NCBI RefSeq assembly: GCF_001682865.1
Contig: NZ_MAQX01000022.1
Coordinates: 62,001 to 126,000, forward strand
Origin: Bacillus sp. FJAT-26390
GTDB taxonomy: Bacteria > Bacillota > Bacilli > Paenibacillales > Paenibacillaceae
Length of the DNA: 64,000 bases
Direction: 5' to 3'
Below, one piece after another: positions 1-8,518 of this stretch. The position numbers were made by a program, and so were the translations under genes. The notes beneath the pieces were generated by a model. It had not been told where the DNA came from. It worked only from the letters and a program-made list of their open reading frames with translations, and did no database searches. Each line of letters begins with the position of its first letter. Position 1 is the stretch's first letter.

Positions 1-40
1 GATTACATTGCCCGTTCAGAACAACCATTTGGAGCTGAAT

Positions 41-1261
41 TTATGATACATAAGCCTCTTCGCTGGCTGCATTCGTCAACCGTTTGCGCTTGTGATGAAG
101 CGTGAAATAGATGATCGATGAAGAGGCGATAATAATAGCGCAGAAAATATACATCACTCTGTAGCCATAGTTGGATGCAAGTGATCCAAGCGTATAAGAG
201 CCTATGCCGTATCCAAGATCAAACAGCAGGTAGAAGGTTGCCGTGGCGAGTCCTCTGCGGTGAGCAGGGGCAGCAAGTACCGCAATCGTCTGGAAGCAAG
301 GCAGCAATGCCCCGTACCCAAGGCCGATAACAGCACCAGAGACGAGCAGCAGCACTGGCGAGCTGGCTTGGCTGAGCAGAAGCATGCCAATCGTGAATAT
401 GGCAATGCTAGGATAGACGATAACATGCTCGCCTACGCGGTCGAGCAATTTGCCGACAATCGGACGCGGCAAAACAATCATGATGCCGAAGCAAACGAAG
501 AAATAGCTGGCATATTGATCAATGGCCTGTTCGTGAGCATAGACGGACATAAAGGTAACTAAGCCGCTATAGGCGAACGCGACAACAAATCCGCTAAACG
601 CAATCGGAACGGCTTTTTTCTCGATAAGATCACGCCAATGCAGCTTGCTTTTGGATTTTTTTGGTTGAGCCTCTGCGGCAGCAGGTACCTGCTTGTCAGC
701 CTTGCGCCTAGTTGAAGCGCCAAGCACAAATGCGATCAGCGAGCAAACCGCGCATAAAGCGAACATAGCGGTAAAGCCGCCATGCGTCGTTATCGTTAAT
801 CCGACAAAAGGTCCGATGACCATTGCGAGGCTCATGAACAAGCTGAAGTAACTAATGCCTTCTCCTTTGCGATGCTCAGGGATGATGCCGATCGCGGTCG
901 TATTGGTGGAAGTGGTAGCAATCGCGAAGGTGCCTCCGTGAAAAAAGCGGACAAGCAAAAGCATGGCATAGCCAAAAACGCCTAAGTATGCCATCGAAAA
1001 TAATAAAAATAGCAATAAGGAAATGACGACGATCTTATGCTCGCCATATTTGGACATAAGCTGTCCGGCAAAGGGACGAAGCAGCACGGAGGCGATGACG
1101 AATACGGTCATGGACAAGCCTGCTTGCGTATCAGAACCGCCGAGTCCGTTCGTCACATATACCGACAACGCGGTCGCCAGCGTATAAAAGGAGAAAAATA
1201 GAAAAAAACTGCTTAAGCATATTTTTATGAAGTCAGCGCTCCATAATTTGTTGGTGTTCAT
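41..1261 (-). CDS. MFS efflux-type transporter
   Basis: A 406-residue polytopic membrane protein with the hydrophobic pattern of a 12-helix major facilitator, probably a proton-coupled exporter of a drug or sugar. A basic cytoplasmic loop (KADKQ to KSKSKLHW) splits it into two six-helix halves, and the first half has a GxLxxRxG-like region (LLRPFAGQLMSKYGEHK). I place the start at 1261 because GAGGGG lies eight bases upstream; an upstream in-frame ATG lacks a ribosome site. It lies 54 bases downstream of a MarR gene on the same strand, so the pair is probably an operon and the MarR protein its likely repressor. The substrate cannot be read from the sequence. Confidence 0.85.
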   Translation of the reverse strand: MNTNKLWSADFIKICLSSFFLFFSFYTLATALSVYVTNGLGGSDTQAGLSMTVFVIASVLLRPFAGQLMSKYGEHKIVVISLLLFLLFSMAYLGVFGYAMLLLVRFFHGGTFAIATTSTNTTAIGIIPEHRKGEGISYFSLFMSLAMVIGPFVGLTITTHGGFTAMFALCAVCSLIAFVLGASTRRKADKQVPAAAEAQPKKSKSKLHWRDLIEKKAVPIAFSGFVVAFAYSGLVTFMSVYAHEQAIDQYASYFFVCFGIMIVLPRPIVGKLLDRVGEHVIVYPSIAIFTIGMLLLSQASSPVLLLVSGAVIGLGYGALLPCFQTIAVLAAPAHRRGLATATFYLLFDLGYGIGSYTLGSLASNYGYRVMYIFCAIIIASSSIIYFTLHHKRKRLTNAASEEAYVS

Positions 1262-1315
1262 TAGGTGTTCCCCTCTCAGTTGGCAGCGTTGCAATGGGTT
1301 TATGAAGCCGGGAGC

Positions 1316-1744
1316 TTACATGGGCTGCTCCACGTTGTTTTTAATTTTAGCCATGAAGCTCATAAATGCTTGAATTTCTTCTTCGCTAATATCCTTAAGC
1401 ATCTGCGTCACTAAATTAGCCTCGATCGGCGCGAGCGCATGAGCATTCGTTCTGCCATTTTGGGTTAAGTAGAGAAGCTGTGATCTCCGATCTCCCGGAT
1501 TTGCTACGCGCCTTACGAGCTCTTTGCGCTCCAGCTGATCCACTAATCTCGTTATGTTGGCAGGATCTTTATCGGTGCGGTGTGCCAAATCTTTATGCGT
1601 AATGCCGTCATGCTCATCTAGGCACATAAGCAGCGACCATTGCTCAGGCGTAACGTCGTGCTCTTGAAAAAGCTGCTGCAGCTTATGGTTTAGCTTGCGT
1701 CCCGTATTGCTGATGACATAGCCTACGGACTGTTTGAATTCCAC
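1316..1744 (-). CDS. MarR family transcriptional regulator
   Basis: A 142-residue protein with the MarR winged-helix layout: an N-terminal dimerisation helix, a recognition region around DLAHRTDKDPANITRLVDQLERKEL, then the wing signature DRRSQLLYLT that marks this family. The start is GTG at 1744 with AGGTGA seven bases upstream. It is the first gene of a two-gene minus-strand unit with the MFS transporter. MarR proteins usually repress a neighbouring efflux gene and release DNA on binding a small phenolic or hydrophobic ligand, so local and autoregulation are the likely roles. An inverted repeat just upstream (1772-1798) is a candidate operator. Confidence 0.9.
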   Translation of the reverse strand: MEFKQSVGYVISNTGRKLNHKLQQLFQEHDVTPEQWSLLMCLDEHDGITHKDLAHRTDKDPANITRLVDQLERKELVRRVANPGDRRSQLLYLTQNGRTNAHALAPIEANLVTQMLKDISEEEIQAFMSFMAKIKNNVEQPM

Positions 1745-1771
1745 TTGCGATCACCTGCTCCATTCATTTAG

Positions 1772-1798
1772 TTGATATAACAATAATACGCTTATCAA
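1772..1798. promoter_or_regulatory. Inverted repeat upstream of marR-type gene, candidate operator
   Basis: TTGATA at 1772-1777 and TATCAA at 1793-1798 form an inverted repeat in the AT-rich leader 28 to 54 bases before the MarR start. MarR dimers bind such repeats, so autorepression is plausible. The 15-base gap between arms is longer than in many MarR sites, so this is tentative. Confidence 0.35.
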
Positions 1799-1841
1799 TT
1801 AAATGGGTCAACTGCTCCAATCGAAAATTTCCAATTGGAGT

Positions 1842-2699
1842 TTATTGCTGGCCAGCGGAAAGCAGTTGATGCTGCTTGCGATATTGTTCGGGTGTCAATT
1901 CGGTATGCAGCTTAAAGGCGCGGCTGAAATGAGAGGGATGTTTGAAGCCGACCTCGTATCCGACCTCGGTTATCGGCTTGCCGCTGTCAATGAGATCGAT
2001 TTTGGCTTGATAGATTCTGCGCAGCATGAGAAACTGGAAGATCGTGCTGCCGGTAACCTCTTTAAACGTTTTGGCCAAATAAAATTTGCTTAAATGAAGC
2101 TCCGTTTGAATGCCCTCAAGCGTGATATCCTCGCCGTAATGAAGCTCAATGTAGGAGATGATCGCCTGCACATGCTGCTCCTTGGAGGAGGGGAATGTAG
2201 GTTTTTCATTAAGCGGCTTCTGGCAATGCTGATTGATCAATATTAACAAGTCGAGCATCCTTGCCTGAAAACGCTGCTGCGAAAAGGGATCCTGCTGATC
2301 GTATAATTGGCCTAGCTTGAGGAGGATTTCCTCAACCTCGGCCTTCTCCGAGCCGCGCAGCTGCAGTCTGACGTTTTGAAGCTTCTGGAACGGCTCCAGC
2401 AGGTCGGCAGCAAACAGAGGCTGAATAAATTGTTTGAAATAAAAGGGGTCAAAGTGGAGGATCGAGCGGACATATTCCTCGCTTGGGTCGACATTTGCCC
2501 GGTGCAGCGTCATTCCGTGCATGAGCAGCAGATCGCCTGGCTCAAGAACGTGAATGCGGTCATTAATCAGATAATTGACCTTTCCGGCATGAAAATAATA
2601 AATTTCATAATGAAAATGGGTATGGTATGGAATTTGAGCGCTAAAGTCTGAGCTTGTACCCATCGTGTAAGGCAAGCTAATTTGGTGCTGCGTGCTCAT
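1842..2699 (-). CDS. AraC family regulator with cupin sensor domain
   Basis: A 285-residue regulator: an N-terminal cupin fold (HTHFHYEIYYFHAGKVNYLI, then LEPGDLLLMHGMTLHR) for sugar sensing, and a C-terminal pair of helix-turn-helix motifs ending in the AraC signature EVGYEVGFKHPSHFSRAFK and TPEQYRK. The start is the second of two adjacent ATGs, with GGGGAGG seven bases upstream; upstream in-frame starts lack a ribosome site. It is transcribed divergently from the two-gene dehydrogenase operon starting at 2873, so activation of that operon is the natural inference. The ligand is probably a sugar or sugar acid. Confidence 0.9.
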   Translation of the reverse strand: MSTQHQISLPYTMGTSSDFSAQIPYHTHFHYEIYYFHAGKVNYLINDRIHVLEPGDLLLMHGMTLHRANVDPSEEYVRSILHFDPFYFKQFIQPLFAADLLEPFQKLQNVRLQLRGSEKAEVEEILLKLGQLYDQQDPFSQQRFQARMLDLLILINQHCQKPLNEKPTFPSSKEQHVQAIISYIELHYGEDITLEGIQTELHLSKFYLAKTFKEVTGSTIFQFLMLRRIYQAKIDLIDSGKPITEVGYEVGFKHPSHFSRAFKLHTELTPEQYRKQHQLLSAGQQ

Positions 2700-2872
2700 C
2701 ATTTTGCCTCCCCTTGTAAATACCCTCATTATACACCAACCACAGTCAAATAAAAGCGCAAACAGGATAATGCGAATGAAGCCGGCGCGAGCTTGAAGTG
2801 CTACCATAAAAGCAGGTTCAAATGAGTGGGAAAAGCAGTTACTAAACTTTCAAATAAAGGGGCGGCATTCGA

Positions 2873-4000
2873 ATGCAGATCGTTCGTTTAGGTATTATCG
2901 GGCTTGGAAATATGGGCAAGGGGCATATCGGATACTTACTTAAGGGTGAGGTGAGCGGCGTTGAAGTTACAGCTGTCAGCGACAGCTTGCAGCCTAATCT
3001 GCAATGGGCCAAAGAAAAGCTAGGCGATCAAGTAGGCTTGTATGCCGATCCGTATGAAATGATGGATTCCGGCTTGATTGACGGCGTTCTAATCGCTACG
3101 CCGCATTACTCGCATCCAGAGCTTGCAATCGCTTCCTTTGAGCGCGGCCTGCATGTGCTTTGCGAGAAGCCGGCTGGCGTCTACACGAAGCAGGTCCGTC
3201 AGATGAACGAGGCGGGAAGCAAGGCAAATGTGAAATTCAGCATGATGTACAACCAACGGACAAATCCGTTATATGTGAAGCTGAAGGAACTGATTGATGC
3301 CGGAGAGCTTGGCGAGGTAAAACGGACCAACTGGATTATTACGAACTGGTACCGCTCACAAAGCTATTATGATTCCGGGACTTGGCGCGCAACATGGGCT
3401 GGCGAAGGCGGCGGCGTGCTGCTCAATCAGGATCCGCATCAGCTTGACCTGTGGCAGTGGACGATCAGCATGATGCCAAAACGCGTCCGTGCATTCTGTT
3501 ATTTCGGCAAGCATCGCAATATCGAGGTTGAGGATGACGTGACCGCTTTCGTAGAATACGAAAATGGCGCAACTGGCGTATTCGTTACGACAACAGGCGA
3601 AGCGCCGGGCACGAACAGGCTCGAAATAAGCGGTGATCGCGGCAAAATCGTAATCGAAAATAATACGTTAACCTTTTGGCGGCTGCGCGTGTCTGAGTCT
3701 GAATTTAATAAAAGCTTTACCGGCGGCTTCGGGGAGCCGGAATGCTGGAAATGCGAGATTCCGGTTAAAGGCAGCTATCCTGATCATAAAGGGATTACGC
3801 AAAACTGGGTAAATGCGATTTTGTTTGACGAAGCATTGATCGCTCCAGGCGAGGAAGGCATTAAAGGGCTGATGCTTTCCAATGCGATGCTTCTCTCTAC
3901 TTGGACCGATAATTGGGTTGACCTTCCGATTGACGAAGAGCTGTTCCATCAGCATTTGCAAGAGCGGATTTCAAATTCATCTTATCAGAAGGAGGACTAA
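2873..4000 (+). CDS. Gfo/Idh/MocA family oxidoreductase
   Basis: A 375-residue NAD(P)-dependent dehydrogenase. The N-terminal Rossmann fold has GIIGLGNMG at residues 8-16, and the family EKP motif appears as CEKPAG near residue 100, where Lys is catalytic. The C-terminal half is the alpha/beta domain that binds the sugar (GGGVLLNQDPHQLDLWQW, with the family's conserved Asp-x-x-x-His-x-x-Asp arrangement). Members oxidise or epimerise sugars and inositols. It is followed after five bases by a second dehydrogenase and faces an AraC regulator across 173 bases, so it probably belongs to a substrate-induced sugar catabolic operon. The exact substrate is unknown. Confidence 0.9.
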   Translation: MQIVRLGIIGLGNMGKGHIGYLLKGEVSGVEVTAVSDSLQPNLQWAKEKLGDQVGLYADPYEMMDSGLIDGVLIATPHYSHPELAIASFERGLHVLCEKPAGVYTKQVRQMNEAGSKANVKFSMMYNQRTNPLYVKLKELIDAGELGEVKRTNWIITNWYRSQSYYDSGTWRATWAGEGGGVLLNQDPHQLDLWQWTISMMPKRVRAFCYFGKHRNIEVEDDVTAFVEYENGATGVFVTTTGEAPGTNRLEISGDRGKIVIENNTLTFWRLRVSESEFNKSFTGGFGEPECWKCEIPVKGSYPDHKGITQNWVNAILFDEALIAPGEEGIKGLMLSNAMLLSTWTDNWVDLPIDEELFHQHLQERISNSSYQKED

Positions 4001-4005
4001 CGGCT

Positions 4006-5079
4006 ATGAGCAAAGCAGATGGCATGAAATACGCGCCAAAAGGAAAACCGAATCGGGTAGTAGAGGACGGACAATTCGTAATCGCCGCCGTTAGTCTCGA
4101 TCATGGTCATATTTATGGAATGTGCAATGGGCTCATGGAAGCGGGAGCCACTTTGAAATGGGTGTATGACCCCGATTCTGCTAAGGTAGAGGCGTTTATT
4201 CGCCAGTATCCGCGGGTGCAGGCGGCTGACTCGGAGGAGCAGGTGTTGGCAGATCCCGAGGTTCAGCTAGTAGCTGCTGCCGCGATTACCTCGGAGAGAG
4301 GACCGCTTGGCGTTCGCGTGATGCGAAGCGGCAAGCACTATTTTACGGATAAAGCGCCATTTACGACGCTAGAGCAGCTCGAGGACGCGCGTGTCGCTTT
4401 CTCCGAGACAGGCAAAAAATATGCCGTGTATTACAGTGAGCGACTGCATGTGGAGAGCGCCGTATATGCCGGTCAGTTGATTGAGCAGGGCGCAATCGGA
4501 CGTGTCGTGCAGGTGATTGGACTTGGGCCGCATCGCTTGAATGCAGCGTCAAGACCGGCATGGTTTTTTGAGAAGGAGAAGTATGGCGGCATTATTTGTG
4601 ATATCGGATCGCATCAAGTTGAGCAGTTTCTATATTTTACAGGCAACCGCAATGCCACCGTCGTGAACAGCAAGGTCGCTAATTATGCAAATAAAGACTA
4701 TCCGGAGCTTGAGGATTTTGGCGATGTGACGCTTGTGGGGGAGAACGGGGCAACCGGTTATTTACGTGTGGACTGGCTGACACCAAGCGGTCTTGGCACA
4801 TGGGGCGACGGCAGGACAGTCATTCTCGGAACGGAAGGTTATATCGAAATGCGTAAGTATATCGATATTGCCCGCGAGAAGGACGGCGATCAGCTATATC
4901 TGGTTAATGCCGATGGCGAGCAGCATTTGAAGCTGGGCGGCAAGGTGGGTTTTCCTTATTTCGGTCAGCTGATACTTGATTGCTTAAACGGAACGGAGCA
5001 TGCGATGACGCAGGAGCATACGTTCAAAGCGGCAGAGCTGTCGCTGCTGGCTCAGAAGCATGCAACGAAAGTAGAGTAG
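4006..5079 (+). CDS. Gfo/Idh/MocA family oxidoreductase, non-canonical nucleotide loop
   Basis: A 357-residue relative of the preceding gene, with a GAGGAG-type site inside the short gap, so the two are probably cotranscribed. The Rossmann glycine loop is replaced by AAVSLDHGHIYGM, and the usual EKP motif reads TDKAPF. The second-domain signature YGGIICDIGSHQVEQFLYF, equivalent to GGxxxDxGxHxxD, is present. Gfo/Idh members with a histidine-rich N-terminal loop are known among uncharacterised sugar operons, and a similar loop occurs in the gene at 13040. It may use a different cofactor geometry or act as a partner subunit of the upstream enzyme. A hairpin terminator follows the gene. Confidence 0.85.
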   Translation: MSKADGMKYAPKGKPNRVVEDGQFVIAAVSLDHGHIYGMCNGLMEAGATLKWVYDPDSAKVEAFIRQYPRVQAADSEEQVLADPEVQLVAAAAITSERGPLGVRVMRSGKHYFTDKAPFTTLEQLEDARVAFSETGKKYAVYYSERLHVESAVYAGQLIEQGAIGRVVQVIGLGPHRLNAASRPAWFFEKEKYGGIICDIGSHQVEQFLYFTGNRNATVVNSKVANYANKDYPELEDFGDVTLVGENGATGYLRVDWLTPSGLGTWGDGRTVILGTEGYIEMRKYIDIAREKDGDQLYLVNADGEQHLKLGGKVGFPYFGQLILDCLNGTEHAMTQEHTFKAAELSLLAQKHATKVE

Positions 5080-5109
5080 CGTCATAACGAAAATAAGTGA
5101 GGTTTGCGG

Positions 5110-5148
5110 AGCTGTCTTCGCGGTCATTGACCGGGGACAGCTTTTTTT
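5110..5148 (+). terminator. Rho-independent terminator after dehydrogenase pair
   Basis: The stem AGCTGTC/GACAGCT contains an inner GGTC/GACC pairing and is followed by seven T residues. Confidence 0.85.
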
Positions 5149-5185
5149 AATGTACATGATACGCAGAAGGGGCGAGTGGAGGTTT

Positions 5186-5310
5186 TATTTGTAATGGTTA
5201 CTATCTTGACGGGCTTGGGTGCTGCTGCTATACTGTTTAAAGCGTAATTATTACTATTAGTCGGCGGGACCGATTTTTTCTTTACTGTATAATCGTAATA
5301 ATTACGCTTA
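5186..5310 (+). promoter_or_regulatory. Three Zur-like boxes
   Basis: The Bacillus Zur box core is CGTAA-N3-TTACG. Matches here are TGTAA-TGG-TTACT (5190-5202, upstream of the -35), CGTAA-TTA-TTACT (5243-5255, over the start site) and CGTAA-TAA-TTACG (5294-5306, a perfect core in the leader). The downstream genes (a COG0523 GTPase and zinc-free-type L33) are classic Zur targets, which independently supports the assignment. Confidence 0.8.
5206..5234 (+). promoter_or_regulatory. Sigma-A promoter of the cobW-rpmG unit
   Basis: TTGACG at 5206-5211 and TATACT at 5229-5234 are separated by exactly 17 bases. The predicted transcription start near 5241 falls inside a Zur-like box, which fits repression by zinc-loaded Zur. 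Confidence 0.75.
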
Positions 5311-5344
5311 ATTATCAAACAAGAATAGAATTGAGGAGCAACCG

Positions 5345-6595
5345 ATGACTGTGAACCACACATTAAATAACGAAGTATACAATACAACGAACCAAATTCC
5401 AGTTACCGTATTGAGCGGTTATTTGGGCGCCGGCAAGACCACGATTATGAATCATGTGCTGAACAATCGCGATGGTCTTAAGGTCGCTGTTATCGTAAAT
5501 GATTTAAGCGAATTGAATATCGATGCCAGCCTCATTAAGGAGGGCGGCGGCTTATCCCGGACAGATGAGAAGCTAGTCGAGATGTCCAACGGCTGCATTT
5601 GCTGCACGCTGCGCGAGGATTTGCTGAAGGAAGTCGAGAAGCTGGCGAAGGAAAACCGGTTTGATTACATATTGATTGAATCGACTGGCGTCGGCGAGCC
5701 GGTGCCTGTCGCTCAGACCTTTACGTATATCGATGAAGAACAAGGCATTGATTTGACTTCATTTTGCAGGCTTGATTGTATGGTAACGGTCGTTGATGCG
5801 TATCGCTTCTGGCATGATTATTCGTCAGGCGAGACGCTGCTGGAACGCAGTCAAGCCGTGGGCGAGGACGACACGCGCGAGGTCGTTGATCTGCTGATCG
5901 ATCAAATCGAATTTTGCGACGTGCTTATTCTGAACAAGTGTGATCTTGTCGGCGAAGAGGAGCTGGCGGAGCTGGAGGGGGTTCTTCGAACGCTGCAGCC
6001 TCGCGCCAAATTCATTCGCACTGCTAACGGCGAGGTCGATCCAAAGGAAATATTGTTTACTTCTTTGTTCAATTTTGACGAGGCTAGCCAATCCGCTGGC
6101 TGGATCAAAGAAATGGAAGCACCGGCACATACGCCTGAAACGGAGGAGTACGGCATATCCTCCTTCGTCTATGAGCGTGCAAAGCCGTTTCATCCGCTGC
6201 GCCTTATGGAGTGGATGGAGGAATGGCCGGAGGAAATTGTGCGTGCCAAGGGAATGGTATGGCTTGCGACGAGAAATGATTTCGCTCAAACCTTAAGCCA
6301 GGCCGGTCCTTCCATCCAATTCGGGCCAGCGGGCAAGTGGGCGGCTGCACTGCCTGAAGCGGAACGCGAGTCCATTTTGCAAGAAGATCCCGGGCTTGCG
6401 AGCATTTGGCATGAGGAATACGGCGACCGGATCAATAAAGTCGTATTTATCGGCATCGAAATGAATCGGGCGAAGCTGATCGATTCACTGGATCGCTGCT
6501 TGTTGAACGACGCGGAACTGGTGCTCAATTGGAATGAATTCCAAGATGAATTCCCAAATACAGCAAATGTCCAGATGGAGTCATCCGTTCATTAG
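5345..6595 (+). CDS. CobW/COG0523 family GTPase, putative zinc metallochaperone
   Basis: A 416-residue G3E-family GTPase. Walker A is GYLGAGKTT (residues 20-28), the metal-binding motif is CICC (residues 83-86, GCxCC type), LIESTGVGEP follows as the switch region, and LNKCD is the guanine-specificity motif. The C-terminal CobW_C domain begins near residue 265 and runs through RLMEWMEEWP and KGMVWLATR. These proteins deliver zinc to client enzymes in zinc scarcity (YciC/ZigA/ZNG1 type). Three Zur-like boxes and a consensus promoter precede it, and a cysteine-poor L33 gene follows after 39 bases, so it is almost certainly a zinc-starvation gene. No cobalamin genes are adjacent, which argues against a cobalamin role. 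Confidence 0.93.
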   Translation: MTVNHTLNNEVYNTTNQIPVTVLSGYLGAGKTTIMNHVLNNRDGLKVAVIVNDLSELNIDASLIKEGGGLSRTDEKLVEMSNGCICCTLREDLLKEVEKLAKENRFDYILIESTGVGEPVPVAQTFTYIDEEQGIDLTSFCRLDCMVTVVDAYRFWHDYSSGETLLERSQAVGEDDTREVVDLLIDQIEFCDVLILNKCDLVGEEELAELEGVLRTLQPRAKFIRTANGEVDPKEILFTSLFNFDEASQSAGWIKEMEAPAHTPETEEYGISSFVYERAKPFHPLRLMEWMEEWPEEIVRAKGMVWLATRNDFAQTLSQAGPSIQFGPAGKWAAALPEAERESILQEDPGLASIWHEEYGDRINKVVFIGIEMNRAKLIDSLDRCLLNDAELVLNWNEFQDEFPNTANVQMESSVH

Positions 6596-6634
6596 AAAGC
6601 ATTATCTGCAATGAAATTCGATTAGGAGGTGAAC

Positions 6635-6787
6635 ATGGTGAGAGTAATCGTAACGCTTGCTTGTACAGAAACGGGCGACCGCAACTATACAACAACAAAA
6701 AACAAAAGGACAACGCCGGAGCGGCTCGAGGTTAAAAAATACAGCCCGCGGCTTAAACGGGTTACCGTTCATAGAGAAACAAGGTAA
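6635..6787 (+). CDS. rpmG: 50S ribosomal protein L33, C-minus (zinc-independent) form
   Basis: Fifty residues beginning [20 protein letters not shown] and ending [10 protein letters not shown], a full-length bacterial L33. AGGAGG ends five bases before the ATG. Zinc-binding L33 carries two CxxC pairs; this copy has a single Cys (residue 10) and lacks the others, so it cannot form the zinc ribbon. It follows the Zur-controlled CobW gene by 39 bases and precedes a terminator, so it is probably cotranscribed. Known logic in Bacillus: zinc-free paralogues replace zinc-containing ribosomal proteins when Zur is derepressed, releasing zinc for other uses. Confidence 0.93.
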   Translation: MVRVIVTLACTETGDRNYTTTKNKRTTPERLEVKKYSPRLKRVTVHRETR

Positions 6788-6800
6788 TAGCAGCGATGAG

Positions 6801-6832
6801 ACGACTGGACGATCACGTCCGGTCGTTTTTTT
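6801..6832 (+). terminator. Terminator after rpmG
   Basis: ACGACTGGAC pairs with GTCCGGTCGT around a six-base loop, followed by a seven-T run. Confidence 0.9.
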
Positions 6833-7146
6833 GGCTGAACGGATACATAGCCCTTTTTCTACATCTGCTTGCCGCAAGCAGGAGGAAGAGGCGGCCAGTA
6901 GCTGCAGCGACATAGCTGTTTAAATGATAGGGGCTGCTAGTTTATTTGGATAGCTGGCTTGAGCATTAAGCTACACTGTATTTAGTGCAGCAGAAAGGTG
7001 CAAATGGTGGAGCTGAGGAGCTTACACAAGGCAAGATAAGTTTAGGAGCAGTAGCTATGCCGCTTGGAACGCAGGAACTTATACAATTGCAGGGCGCTTC
7101 TGCACAGATTTGTAATAGAGATTTTTTATAATCGTAGAATTATGAA
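6833..7146. other. Intergenic stretch without recognised gene
   Basis: Between the rpmG terminator and the LacI promoter I find no reading frame with a credible ribosome site and no RNA motif. The repeats of AGGAG in this region are not followed by usable start codons. Confidence 0.5.
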
Positions 7147-7175
7147 TTGACAGCGCTTCAGATCATTGGTACCAT
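7147..7175 (+). promoter_or_regulatory. Promoter of the LacI-type gene
   Basis: TTGACA at 7147-7152, a 17-base spacer and TACCAT at 7170-7175. The start site would lie at about 7182, immediately beside the 14-base operator palindrome. Confidence 0.65.
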
Positions 7176-7182
7176 ATGCCCA

Positions 7183-7196
7183 TAAACACGTGTTTA
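7183..7196. promoter_or_regulatory. LacI operator, perfect palindrome
   Basis: TAAACACGTGTTTA is a perfect 14-base palindrome located at the predicted transcription start. Nearly the same sequence, TAAACGCGTGTTTA, occurs at 8357-8370 upstream of the next operon. Its position implies that the regulator's translation begins downstream, at the TTG at 7215. Confidence 0.7.
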
Positions 7197-7214
7197 CGGA
7201 AAGAGGGTCTTTGG

Positions 7215-8264
7215 TTGAGCAAGGAAATAAACAGCACGGAAATCGCCAAGCTGGCGGGCGTTTCCAGAAGCACGGTCAGCCGAGTAATTAACAACTATGC
7301 CAATGTCCCGGAGAAGACGAAGCAGAAAGTGATGAAGGTTATTCAGCAGCACAATTATTACCCCAATCTATCCGCTCAAGTGCTGGCAGGCAAGCGTACG
7401 CGCACGATCGGATTATTCATGATTGATTCCGGCCGCGTATCCGGCGACAGTCTCTCTAGCCTGCTGCTTGCCCGAATTATTGACAGCGCCTCTTCTCATG
7501 GGTATTACGTGCTGACCCATATCGTTCGGGATATGAAGGAGCAGGAAGAAACCCGCGCGATCAAGGAAAGCTTCTATCAGCGAAGAATCGATGGCGGCGT
7601 ATTTATTGGTGCAGCCAATCACGAACCGCTTATCGAGGAACTTATCGCTGAAGGTTTTATGGTCGCCATTGTCGATCAGCATTTGCCGGGACGCTCCGAG
7701 CCAAACCGGATGGTGTTCAACTTTGACAACGAAACCGGCGTTGGCCAAGCGATCGATTATTTAGTGAGCTTGGGTCATAAGCGAATCGGGATGATCAACG
7801 GAGACATGAACCGGTATTCTGGTCCATCGAAATGGCGAGGGTTCCAAGCCGCGATGAACAAGCATCAGCTGCCGCTCGCGCAGCAATGGATGCTGCCGGG
7901 TGATTTTAACGAGGAAAGCGGCTATAAGGCGATTAAGGAATTTTTGAAAGCGAAGACGGAGCTGCCATCGGCGATCTTTGCCGCTAACGACAGCGTAGCC
8001 TTCGGAGCTATTCGTGCTTTCAAGGAGTCAGGCATCAACGTGCCTCAGGATGTTTCGGTAATCGGTTTTGATGATCACATTTTAAGTGCCCATTATAGTC
8101 CGGCTTTAACGACGATTCGGGTTGATTTTGCCGATATGATGGATAAATTGACAAAAACGTTAATCTCCAGCATTGAGAATGGCAGCACGGCATTCCAAAC
8201 GTTTGCGGTAAGCACGGAGCTTGTTGTCCGTGAATCTTGCCGAAGATTAACAGCTGAGAAGTAG
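7215..8264 (+). CDS. LacI family transcriptional regulator
   Basis: A 349-residue repressor starting at TTG 7215, with AGAGGG seven bases upstream. The N-terminal helix-turn-helix is STEIAKLAGVSRSTVSRVINNYANVPEKTK, a textbook LacI head with hinge. The remainder is the periplasmic-binding-protein fold (RTIGLFMIDSG, LGHKRIGMINGD, PSAIFAANDSVAFGAIRAF, DVSVIGFDDH), where a sugar ligand binds. An earlier in-frame ATG at 7176 would put the operator palindrome inside the gene and has no ribosome site. Palindromes before this gene and before the VOC/SDR/AKR operon point to autoregulation and control of that operon. The effector is unknown. Confidence 0.93.
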   Translation: MSKEINSTEIAKLAGVSRSTVSRVINNYANVPEKTKQKVMKVIQQHNYYPNLSAQVLAGKRTRTIGLFMIDSGRVSGDSLSSLLLARIIDSASSHGYYVLTHIVRDMKEQEETRAIKESFYQRRIDGGVFIGAANHEPLIEELIAEGFMVAIVDQHLPGRSEPNRMVFNFDNETGVGQAIDYLVSLGHKRIGMINGDMNRYSGPSKWRGFQAAMNKHQLPLAQQWMLPGDFNEESGYKAIKEFLKAKTELPSAIFAANDSVAFGAIRAFKESGINVPQDVSVIGFDDHILSAHYSPALTTIRVDFADMMDKLTKTLISSIENGSTAFQTFAVSTELVVRESCRRLTAEK

Positions 8265-8309
8265 AAGCAAGCAAGCCATATAGCAGTGAGGCTGAATGCA
8301 CATTTGAAC

Positions 8310-8347
8310 GCTGCTCTAATTGGGATAGAGCAGCAGCTTTATTTTTT
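8310..8347 (+). terminator. Terminator after LacI gene
   Basis: GCTGCTCTA pairs with TAGAGCAGC, followed by CTTTATTTTTT. Confidence 0.8.
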
Positions 8348-8356
8348 AGAACAAAA

Positions 8357-8370
8357 TAAACGCGTGTTTA
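8357..8370. promoter_or_regulatory. Second LacI operator copy
   Basis: TAAACGCGTGTTTA differs at one base from the perfect palindrome before the LacI gene. It lies 149 bases before the VOC protein start, in the only non-coding gap of that operon. Confidence 0.65.
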
Positions 8371-8518
8371 CAAAGGTGCTCGACCTTTTGAGAGGGGGGA
8401 TGTGGATGTAAGGGCTGGTCGTGTTACTGGATCATTTGGAGATAGCGCAATCGATTTTTTAAGCAAATACGACGTTCATTCATTATAAAATCAACCATTA
8501 TAGGGAGATGCAATCAAC

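Noticed and set aside
7148..7161. A catabolite-repression (cre)-like sequence, TGACAGCGCTTCAG
   Set aside because: It lacks the spacing and right half of the cre consensus and overlaps a consensus -35, which explains the resemblance.
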